Shown here: positions 1 through 5,225 of the stretch, one piece after another
How positions within the stretch are numbered: position 1 is the first letter of the stretch
Layout: the number at the start of each line of letters is the position of its first letter
NCBI GenBank assembly: GCA_022599995.1
Contig: JAHZLG010000141.1
Location: forward strand, 1 to 9,389
DNA length: 9,389 nucleotides
Origin: Alphaproteobacteria bacterium
GTDB lineage: Bacteria; Pseudomonadota; Alphaproteobacteria; CBDBCS01; JAHZLG01
Direction of reading: 5' to 3'
The notes under the pieces: model-generated
What the model was told of the DNA's origin: nothing
The model's input: only the letters and a program-made list of their open reading frames with translations
Databases searched by the model: none
Made by a program: the position numbers and the translations under genes

Positions 1-18
1 CCTCCCACCCCTCCCACC
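1..18 (+). repeat. 2 x 9-bp direct repeat (cctcccacc) inside channel gene
   Basis: The window opens with two perfect copies of cctcccacc, read in frame as Pro-Pro-Thr twice. The array may continue to the left. It resembles in composition the C/T-rich repeat at 1043-1078 of the same gene. Confidence 0.6.
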
Positions 19-1374
19 CCGTCGACAAACCCGTTCCATCGCATCGAGAAATACCTGCGCGAGAAAATATCGGTGCTCGCGCACGGCAGGTGGTTTACCC
101 TGCCCCTCACGATCTACACCACCCTGTTCCCCTTCTACGGGGCATTTTCGCACGCGCCGTTTTTGAATGGGTCACTGGTGGATGTGGCCTTCTTGTTGCT
201 CCAGTCGTGGTTGTTCATTCGAATCGTGGTCGTGTTTGGGTTGCAGTGGATTGTTACTGTCAACGGCACCAATCAAGAGCAGGCGAGCAGCAACCGGGTG
301 CCGTTGTTCTCCCTGATCGTGTTTGGGTTGACGGTTCTTTCCTTGCTCGATGCGACTTCTTCGTTGCGGGGGCAATTATCCACCCTCGTCCTGTGGCAGG
401 ACGAAAGCACCTCACTGACCTTGCTCACCCTGCTTTCGGGCGGGGCGGTGCTTTTCTTGTCCTACTATGTCGGGAGGGCGATCCAGCATTACCTGCTCCG
501 CTTTGTGCACGAGAAAGGCAAGAAAGAGAACCGACACGTCTCGGCGATTGCCTCGACCCTGATCACCTGGACGGTGTTGCCCGTCTGCTTTCTGTTCGGG
601 CTGTCGACACTGGGCATCGATCTCAGCTTCCTGCTCGTTACCAGTGGGGCGTTGGTATTCGCGCTTACTTTTGGGATACAGCGGGTGATCTCGAATGTGG
701 CAGCGGGGATTTTGTTGTTGCTCGACCGGTCGGTGAAGATAGGGAATTGGATCAAGCTCGACGATGGGACGCTGGTCGAGATACAGGCGTTGCACACACG
801 CTATACGCGATGCCGCACGCTCACCGGCATTGAGTATCTGATTCCGAATGAAGACTTTCTTTCTAAGCGAATCGAAACCTGGACATTTTCTGATGACAAG
901 GTGCTTGCTCCGCTCGAGATTGGGATTTCCTATAACACGGAAGACCTTGAGGCTGTGTTGGATATTTGTCGCGATGCCTTGTTGACGGTAGACGCTATCA
1001 ATATTGCCGCCCTTGAGTATATCCACGGGTCTGACCACGCCTCTGCCTCCCCTGCGCCCCCTGCCTCCCCTGCGCCCACAGTCGATTCGGAGAATTCACC
1101 AGCCGATAAGCCAATTCCCACGATTAGAGACTACCTTGTCCATCAAAACAATCAGTTTGCCGGAGGGCCATACTGCTACATCAAGGGGTTTGGTGCGAGC
1201 GCAATTGATTTGTCCTTTTATGTCTGGGTGCGGGTCGATGCCAATGGCAGTGCGACAATAAAAACGCAGGCATACATTGCGCTTTGGAAGGCATTTCGAC
1301 GCCACGGCATCGAGATTCCCTTTCCGCAACTGGATGTCCACCTGCCGACGCCGCTTGCGCCTGACAAGGGTTAG
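1..1374 (+). CDS. MscS-family mechanosensitive ion channel (5' end beyond window)
   Basis: Small-conductance mechanosensitive channel of the inner membrane, which opens under membrane tension to release solutes after osmotic downshock. The frame is open to base 1, so at least 457 residues are present and the true start lies to the left; the GTG at 73 is only the first internal start-like codon. Numbering from that GTG, hydrophobic segments lie near 7-25, 37-63, 77-93, 115-137 and 161-182. The pore-lining helix follows at about 184-217 (Gly/Ala-rich, GALVFALTFG then NVAAGILLLLDR). The beta domain spans about 221-270 (VKIGNWIKLDDG, YLIPNEDFLS) and the C-terminal alpha/beta domain ends with GIEIPFPQLDVHL, all typical of MscS. 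Five predicted helices before the pore helix make it a larger member than E. coli MscS. A Pro/Ala-rich insert at about 322-346 interrupts the C-terminal domain, and the in-window N-terminus is also proline-rich (PPTPPTP). The family is clear; the subfamily is not. Confidence 0.93.
   Translation, partial: PPTPPTPSTNPFHRIEKYLREKISVLAHGRWFTLPLTIYTTLFPFYGAFSHAPFLNGSLVDVAFLLLQSWLFIRIVVVFGLQWIVTVNGTNQEQASSNRVPLFSLIVFGLTVLSLLDATSSLRGQLSTLVLWQDESTSLTLLTLLSGGAVLFLSYYVGRAIQHYLLRFVHEKGKKENRHVSAIASTLITWTVLPVCFLFGLSTLGIDLSFLLVTSGALVFALTFGIQRVISNVAAGILLLLDRSVKIGNWIKLDDGTLVEIQALHTRYTRCRTLTGIEYLIPNEDFLSKRIETWTFSDDKVLAPLEIGISYNTEDLEAVLDICRDALLTVDAINIAALEYIHGSDHASASPAPPASPAPTVDSENSPADKPIPTIRDYLVHQNNQFAGGPYCYIKGFGASAIDLSFYVWVRVDANGSATIKTQAYIALWKAFRRHGIEIPFPQLDVHLPTPLAPDKG
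1043..1078 (+). repeat. 2 x 18-bp tandem repeat encoding Pro/Ala/Ser linker
   Basis: Two copies of ctgcctcccctgcgcccc, differing only at the last base, lie in frame in the channel gene and encode a low-complexity Ala-Ser-Pro-Ala-Pro-Pro stretch. Because the unit is a multiple of three, copy-number change would lengthen or shorten a linker without breaking the frame. It sits in the cytoplasmic C-terminal domain, probably in a surface loop. Confidence 0.8.
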
Positions 1375-1501
1375 CAGCTTGGATAAACCGGAGGTTGCGC
1401 CCCACGGAACCGAAGAGATGCAGTCGCCACTTGCGCCTGACAAGGGTTAGCACCTTGGATGAACCGGAGGTTGCGCCCCCATGGAACCGCGAAAATGCAG
1501 T
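1354..1501 (+). repeat. 76-bp tandem duplication spanning the channel stop codon
   Basis: Copy 1 begins at 1354 and copy 2 at 1430. The first 23 bases are identical and include the last channel codons and the TAG stop; similarity then continues with scattered substitutions and a one-base insertion to about 1501. Copy 2 therefore carries a spare Pro-Leu-Ala-Pro-Asp-Lys-Gly-stop in a different frame. It is a duplicated 3' end of the gene, not a second gene. Confidence 0.88.
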
Positions 1502-1629
1502 GGATGCCTCTCCTCGGGTCGCTCTCTGATTGTTTTATTGTCGGTGCTTATGTCTTATGCCTCTTGCGGTGGTTCCCGTGTTTCATCCCGCCGTTATCTT
1601 ACAGTGGGGTTGTGGGTGATCAGTGCCTC

Positions 1630-1680
1630 GCGACGGCCAGTATGCCGCGACGGTCATTGTATTGCGACGGTCATGGCGGT
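1630..1680 (+). repeat. 3 x 17-bp tandem repeat
   Basis: Three consecutive 17-base units each begin gcgacgg and share gcgacggtcat or gcgacggccag, with diverged tails. The unit is not a multiple of three and lies in a gene-free stretch, so it is probably a non-coding degenerate tandem repeat. Confidence 0.7.
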
Positions 1681-1775
1681 GTTCGTTCGACTCGCTATTT
1701 CTTGCCCCCTCCCGTGAACCCCCGTTAGGCAAGCACGAAAGCCAGGTTTGGCCTGCGTGAAAGCACCCTCATTAT

Positions 1776-1781
1776 GAAGGA
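1776..1781 (+). promoter_or_regulatory. Ribosome binding site of ald
   Basis: GAAGGA lies nine bases before the ATG at 1791, a good Shine-Dalgarno match that supports this start. Confidence 0.75.
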
Positions 1782-1790
1782 ACAATCGCA

Positions 1791-2906
1791 ATGACAGTCA
1801 TTGGCGTCCCTAAGGAGATCAAGCAAGGGGAATTCCGCGTCGGACTGACCCCCGAGAGCGTGCGCGACCTAACCCAAGCTGGGCACCAAATCGTTGTGGA
1901 GACAACCGCCGGCGAAGGGCTCCACGCCGCCGATTCGATATATGAGGCCAGTGGGGCAGTGATTGCTGCCTCTGCCGCCGAGGTGTTTGCCCAAGCCACG
2001 CTGATAGTGAAGGTGAAAGAGCCCCAACCCGCCGAGGTGGCCATGCTTCGCCCCCATCACACCCTGTTCACCTATTTGCACCTTGCAGCCGACCGCCCCC
2101 TTACCGAGGGGTTGCTCGCCTCGCAGTGCACAGCAATCGCCTATGAGTCAGTCCCCGACGCGAACCGGGGGTGGCCGCTCTTGAAACCTATGTCCGAGAT
2201 CGCGGGCCGGCTTGCCCCCCAAATGGGGGCATCGGCACTGTCCCGCCATCAGGGCGGGGCTGGTGTCTTGCTGTCGGGGTTGGATGGCGTTCTGCCTGCA
2301 ACGGTTGCCATCTTCGGCGGCGGACACGTCGGGCGCAATGCCGCCATGATTGCCCAAGGGATGGGGGCTGATGTGACGGTGATTGACCGCCAACAATCCG
2401 TGCTGGATGGTCTGCGCGACGCGTCCCACGGTCGGATTTCCACCCTCTGCGTCGGGGGCGTATCGGACGGGGCAACCCAGCAGCAGCAAGACGCCGTCGC
2501 CACCCTTATTGCCAAGAGCCACATGATTATCGGCGCCGTGCTCGTGCCCGGTCGGCACGCCCCGCGGCTGTTGTCGCGGGCTGACCTCGCAACGATGGCA
2601 CCGGGGACGGTTTTGGTCGATGTGGCGATCGATCAGGGCGGGTGCTTCGAGACCTCTAAGCCGACCACCCACGACAATCCCAACTATGTCGTGGACGGGA
2701 TTGTCCATCAGTGTGTGGCCAACATGCCCGGGGCCGTGCCGCGCACCGCGACCTATGCGCTCAATGCCGTGACCGCCCCGTTTGTCCACCTGCTGGCACA
2801 AGGCACCGACCGGGCGTTGCGCGACAATGATGCCCTCGCGGCTGGGGTCAATCTCCGGCACGGGCAGGTAATTGCCCCGGCCATTAAAGAGGAATTTGGA
2901 CTTTGA
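1791..2906 (+). CDS. ald: Alanine dehydrogenase
   Basis: NAD-dependent L-alanine dehydrogenase (EC 1.4.1.1), interconverting L-alanine with pyruvate plus ammonium in the cytoplasm. At 371 residues it has the usual family length. The N-terminal domain begins IGVPKEIK and carries RVGLTPESV (Arg16, the expected pyruvate-contacting Arg), KVKEPQ (Lys76) and TYLHLA (His97), the expected substrate and catalytic residues. The NAD-binding Rossmann domain has IFGGGHVG at 174-181 and VIDR with Asp199, expected to contact the adenine ribose. VDVAIDQGG (Asp281) and ETSKPTTHDNPNYVVDGIVH followed by NMPGAVPRT are signature blocks, so it appears intact. Family members often have N-E-RV near residue 13; here it reads GEFRV. 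A good RBS supports the ATG. The stop overlaps the start of the downstream ATP-grasp gene, so the two are probably co-translated. The related transhydrogenase alpha subunit PntA is less likely given the length and the lack of a C-terminal extension. Confidence 0.96.
   Translation: MTVIGVPKEIKQGEFRVGLTPESVRDLTQAGHQIVVETTAGEGLHAADSIYEASGAVIAASAAEVFAQATLIVKVKEPQPAEVAMLRPHHTLFTYLHLAADRPLTEGLLASQCTAIAYESVPDANRGWPLLKPMSEIAGRLAPQMGASALSRHQGGAGVLLSGLDGVLPATVAIFGGGHVGRNAAMIAQGMGADVTVIDRQQSVLDGLRDASHGRISTLCVGGVSDGATQQQQDAVATLIAKSHMIIGAVLVPGRHAPRLLSRADLATMAPGTVLVDVAIDQGGCFETSKPTTHDNPNYVVDGIVHQCVANMPGAVPRTATYALNAVTAPFVHLLAQGTDRALRDNDALAAGVNLRHGQVIAPAIKEEFGL
2888..2893 (+). promoter_or_regulatory. Ribosome binding site for the TTG start at 2903
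   Basis: AGAGGA within the last codons of ald lies nine bases before the TTG at 2903. The alternative in-frame ATG at 2924 would be 30 bases away with no closer purine-rich site, so this RBS favours the TTG and a four-base overlap with ald. Confidence 0.6.
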
Positions 2907-4162
2907 ATTCCGAAGCATTGGGCATGTTGCTCGATCGATGGGAACAGCAAGACGCTGCGATCGCGATGGACAACCTCGGTTACGATGCCACCTTGGGATT
3001 TCCCCCGCTTGCGATTGACTTCAATCTGATCGGGGCACACGAATTTTTGCCCAAGGCATTTTACTACCCTGTGATAGCGCATTGGATACTTTTGGGGCTC
3101 TGGCGGCGAAATTGGGACGATGCTTTTCATCTCAACAGTGCCTTGCCTTTTGGCGGACTCGTGGGGGAGGACAAATGGCAGGTGGGGACTCTGATGGCAA
3201 AAGAGTTGGCGAGCCATGTGCCGCTGACTGTGCGGGTAACCATGCTGCCCTTCGAAAACACCATGGCGATAGATACGGCAAGCGTTGAACAGCAGTTGGC
3301 CGTGCACAACATGACATACCCCATGGTGGTGAAGCCCCTGCGGGGGTGTCGCGGGCAAGGGGTGGGGGTTCTGCACGATGCTGCAGCCATGCGGCGTCAC
3401 GTCAACAAGTACCTCGACCCGCACGATCAGGTGTTGTTTCAACAGCTTGTTCCGTGGGCGGGCGAAGCCGGCGTTGGATTTGTGAAAAACACACAAGGAG
3501 AGATCGATGTCATCTCGTTGACCTTCAAGGTGCAGCCCTTTCTTGTTGGCGACGGTGTTTCCTCCCTAGGTACGCTCATTCGGCGGCACCCGCGGTTTGG
3601 AAAATTGCAGCACTTGTATTTGCCACGCCACCAATCCCAATCCGAGCTGATCATCCCGAAGGGGGAGACCTACCGACTCGCCTTTGTGGGGAGTCATAGC
3701 GGGGGCGGGTTCTTCGTCGATGGCAACGCCTATATCGATGACGCCCTCACGCGACGGGTGCAGGCGATTATCGATGCCATCGATGGCATCGTGGCGGGAC
3801 GTTTCGATATTCGCTTCCGCGACTGGCAAGACTTTCTGGACGGCAAGGATTTCGCCCTGATCGAGCTCAATGGGTTGGGGGGTGAAATGACACACGTCTG
3901 GGACCCTCGGCACACTGTGTTCACCGCGTGGCGCGCGTGGTTTGATTTCAATCGGCGGGTCTTTGCCTTGGCCCGGCACGAGCACGCGCGAGATAAGCAC
4001 GCCCATGGGGAGCCCCGACATGTGCAGCGCGCCTCTGCAGGGGATGATGCTCCTCGTCGCACCTACAAAAAAAGAGGGTTCTTTGCGCTCGCTCGCCAGA
4101 TCGCTCGCGCAATCCGCGAGGAGAAGAGCACGGTGCAACGCTATGACTTCCCCCTCCCATGA
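2903..4162 (+). CDS. ATP-grasp family ligase-like protein, substrate unknown
   Basis: A 419-residue protein whose central and C-terminal parts look like an ATP-grasp enzyme, a fold that joins a carboxylate to an amine or similar nucleophile using ATP. MVVKPLRGCRGQGVGV at 141-156 supplies the ATP-binding Lys144 and a glycine-rich loop. GRFDIRF (Asp302) and LIELNG (Glu321, Asn323) supply the acidic/Asn metal-binding set, followed by GEMTHVWDP. The N-terminal part has a hydrophobic FYYPVIAHWILLGLWRR at 53-69 and GGLVGEDKW at 84-92, possibly a membrane-associated or substrate domain. The last 60 residues are basic, His/Arg-rich and low in complexity. The gene starts at TTG, overlapping the ald stop by TTGA with an RBS inside ald, which implies coupled translation. 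That suggests, but does not prove, alanine or an alanine-derived compound as a substrate. D-Ala-D-Ala ligase or RimK-type glutamate ligase identity is not supported by the length or N-terminus. The fold is fairly sure; the function is unknown. Confidence 0.82.
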   Translation: MNSEALGMLLDRWEQQDAAIAMDNLGYDATLGFPPLAIDFNLIGAHEFLPKAFYYPVIAHWILLGLWRRNWDDAFHLNSALPFGGLVGEDKWQVGTLMAKELASHVPLTVRVTMLPFENTMAIDTASVEQQLAVHNMTYPMVVKPLRGCRGQGVGVLHDAAAMRRHVNKYLDPHDQVLFQQLVPWAGEAGVGFVKNTQGEIDVISLTFKVQPFLVGDGVSSLGTLIRRHPRFGKLQHLYLPRHQSQSELIIPKGETYRLAFVGSHSGGGFFVDGNAYIDDALTRRVQAIIDAIDGIVAGRFDIRFRDWQDFLDGKDFALIELNGLGGEMTHVWDPRHTVFTAWRAWFDFNRRVFALARHEHARDKHAHGEPRHVQRASAGDDAPRRTYKKRGFFALARQIARAIREEKSTVQRYDFPLP

Positions 4163-4311
4163 ACGGCTCCTGTGCGCAACGCTCGTGATATGTCCTGCGT
4201 GAGGGTGTGTGCCCGATAACAGAAGGATGGGCGCAACAAACACGGACAGCAATGAGAAAAACAGACGAGAATAGCCGAGAGCCGAGAGGGGCAGGGCAGG
4301 GCTCCCTTACC

Positions 4312-4340
4312 TTGACTTCACCCGCACTGATCATTAAAAT
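4312..4340 (+). promoter_or_regulatory. Sigma-70-type promoter for rpmG
   Basis: TTGACT at 4312-4317 and TAAAAT at 4335-4340 are separated by exactly 17 bases, each box matching the -35/-10 consensus at five of six positions. Transcription would begin near 4347, giving a leader of about 95 bases before the rpmG ATG. CTGAT at 4327-4331 and ATCAG at 4339-4343 form a short dyad overlapping the -10 box. Confidence 0.65.
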
Positions 4341-4424
4341 CAGCCTTCTCTTTTCGTGAGGAATCAAGGGCTTTGTCATTTTAACCAGACGTGCCCAATC
4401 CTTCTTTTCGCCGATAATCTGACA

Positions 4425-4430
4425 AAAGGA
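4425..4430 (+). promoter_or_regulatory. Probable ribosome binding site of rpmG
   Basis: AAAGGA lies 12 bases before the ATG at 4443, a little far but the best purine-rich site nearby. Confidence 0.45.
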
Positions 4431-4442
4431 CAGCCTCCTCTT

Positions 4443-4610
4443 ATGGCCAAACCAGCAACTCAAGCCGTGAAACTCGTTTCCACCGAGGGAACAGGGTTTT
4501 TCTACGTAGCAAAAAAGAATACCCGCACGAAAACCGAGAAACTTGAATTCCGCAAATACGATCCGAAACTGCGCAAGCATGTCATGTTCAAAGAACAACG
4601 CATGAAGTGA
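4443..4610 (+). CDS. rpmG: 50S ribosomal protein L33
   Basis: A 55-residue basic protein of the large ribosomal subunit. The sequence has the L33 signature LVSTEGTGFFYVAKKN followed by EKLEFRKYDP and RKHVMFKEQRMK. No cysteines are present, so this is the zinc-independent form rather than the CxxC zinc-ribbon form. The start chosen is ATG 4443 (MAKPATQ), which fits the family N-terminus. The same frame is open back to a GTG at 4356, but that would add 29 residues with no family counterpart. A strong promoter lies upstream and the gene seems to be transcribed alone. The pattern is closest to proteobacterial, particularly alphaproteobacterial, L33 from memory. Confidence 0.97.
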   Translation: MAKPATQAVKLVSTEGTGFFYVAKKNTRTKTEKLEFRKYDPKLRKHVMFKEQRMK

Positions 4611-4625
4611 CCCCTTGAGGTGACA

Positions 4626-4677
4626 CCATAGGGTGTTGCCATAGGGTGGCACTTTAGGGTGATGCCATGCCGTGACT
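4626..4677 (+). repeat. Degenerate 4 x 13-bp tandem repeat
   Basis: Four 13-base units in register: ccatagggtgttg, ccatagggtggca, ctttagggtgatg and ccatgccgtgact. The first three share tagggtg. It starts 16 bases after the rpmG stop. Small hairpins (TGCCA...TGGCA) can form within it, but it has no T-run and so does not look like a standard terminator. Confidence 0.65.
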
Positions 4678-4793
4678 GATGGCACGGCGGCTGGTGATGG
4701 ATGCCACGCGTGCCCCTGCCCGGAGCCCTTGTTAGCGTGCCTTGCGTCCGAATATGCGTTCTGCCGTATGGCTACCAATTTGGCTGACATCGG

Positions 4794-5130
4794 CTTGCTA
4801 ACTAGTTAGCTCGCTGATCAGTTAGCTCGCTAAATAGTTAGTTCACTGGCTCGCAGTCGGCTTGTTGGCTTGCTAACTAGTTAGCTTGCTGACTAGTCAG
4901 TTCACTGGCTCGCTAATCAGTTAGCTCGCATTCGGCTTGTTGGCTTGTTGGCTTGCTAACTAGTCAGTTTGCTGATTAGTCAGTTCACTGGCTCGCTAAT
5001 CAGTTAGCTCGCATTCGGCTTGTTGGCTTGTTGGCTTGCTAACTAGTCAGTTTGCTGATTAGTTGGTTTGCCGACTAGTTGGTTTGCCGACTAGTTGGTT
5101 TGCTGATTAGTTGGTTTGCCGACTAGTCGG
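4794..5130 (+). repeat. Array of fifteen 16-bp near-palindromic units with 83-bp higher-order period
   Basis: The block resolves completely into 16-bp units of the form YTYGCTRAYTAGTYAG, plus 8-bp pieces (cttgttgg, ttcactgg) and 11-bp pieces (ctcgcattcgg or ctcgcagtcgg). The 16-mers start at 4794, 4810, 4826, 4869, 4885, 4909, 4952, 4968, 4992, 5035, 5051, 5067, 5083, 5099 and 5115. Blocks beginning at 4869, 4952 and 5035 are offset by exactly 83 bases; the first block (4794) is 75. The last five units form a pure 16-bp run. Units 1 and 4 contain the palindrome GCTAACTAGTTAGC, unit 5 CTGACTAGTCAG and unit 15 CCGACTAGTCGG. The array has stop codons in all frames and ends about 57 bases before ATG 5187. 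It may be a multi-site binding region, an RNA-structured leader or a neutral satellite; the sequence alone cannot decide. Confidence 0.93.
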
Positions 5131-5186
5131 TCTTGGCGTGCGTCGCCTTTCGTGCTAGCTCTCATCCCTTCTTCCTTGGATTTGCT

Positions 5187-5225
5187 ATGACTGCCTGCCC
5201 CAGACGCGACAAACGCTCGATGTGA
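5187..5225 (+). other. Twelve-codon upstream reading frame, or displaced start of aconitase
   Basis: ATG 5187 opens a frame of 12 codons ending at TGA 5223-5225, which overlaps the GTG at 5222 by four bases (GTGA). A weak GGA lies six bases before the ATG. Adding one C to the CCCC run at 5198-5201 would fuse this ATG to the conserved aconitase frame, giving MTACPQTRQTLDV and then the rest of the protein. It is therefore either a genuine leader peptide coupled to aconitase, a real frameshift, or a sequencing error. Confidence 0.45.

Larger units (their letters stand above)
1375..1790. other. Gene-free stretch between channel and ald
   Basis: This stretch holds the second copy of the 76-bp duplication, the 3 x 17-bp repeat at 1630-1680 and, at its end, the ald ribosome binding site. 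Two overlapping open frames exist here (1459-1728 and 1481-1717). The latter would encode a 78-residue peptide with a hydrophobic stretch ending at a Cys, but it begins inside duplicated DNA and matches nothing I know. I see no convincing rho-independent terminator after the channel gene and no strong sigma-70 promoter for ald. Confidence 0.6.
4611..5221. other. Repeat-rich gene-free stretch between rpmG and aconitase
   Basis: About 610 bases without a recognisable gene. It holds a degenerate 13-bp repeat (4626-4677), a weak hairpin GCCGTG...CACGGC (about 4669-4688, no T-run after it), about 100 bases with nothing notable, and the large 16-bp palindromic array (4794-5130). The remaining 90 bases lead to aconitase and contain a short reading frame starting at ATG 5187. 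A full-length antisense frame across 3948-4790 looks like a chance frame. Confidence 0.7.

Noticed and set aside
412..1038. 208-residue minus-strand frame inside the channel gene
   Set aside because: It is fully antisense to a clear MscS gene with no family motif. Similar antisense frames in ald (2148-2918) and aconitase (5162-5827) were dismissed for the same reason.
1481..1717. Small lipoprotein-like gene of 78 residues
   Set aside because: There is a hydrophobic stretch ending in SYASC, but the frame starts inside the duplicated channel tail, crosses the 17-bp repeat, lacks a clear RBS and has no recognisable family. The overlapping frame at 1459-1728 is equally unsupported.
1755..1777. 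Promoter immediately before ald (TTGGCC and CATTAT)
   Set aside because: The -10 box would overlap the ribosome binding site and leave almost no leader, which is incompatible with the clear Shine-Dalgarno there.
4356..4442. N-terminal extension of L33 from GTG 4356
   Set aside because: L33 proteins of this type begin close to MAKP at 4443. The extension has no family counterpart and would start only about nine bases after the predicted transcription start.
4667..4692. Rho-independent terminator of rpmG
   Set aside because: A GCCGTG/CACGGC stem with an 8-base loop exists, but it is followed by G-rich sequence rather than a T-run.
3948..4790. 280-residue minus-strand frame
   Set aside because: It runs antisense to the ATP-grasp gene end and to all of rpmG, has no recognisable motif, and fits a chance frame in GC-rich DNA.
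4794..5130. CRISPR array
   Set aside because: The units are contiguous with no unique spacers of 25-40 bases, and no cas genes are present.
5133..5161. Promoter for aconitase (TTGGCG, 17 bases, TAGCTC)
   Set aside because: The -10 box matches the consensus poorly (two of six), so I do not call it despite the correct spacing and an upstream TG.
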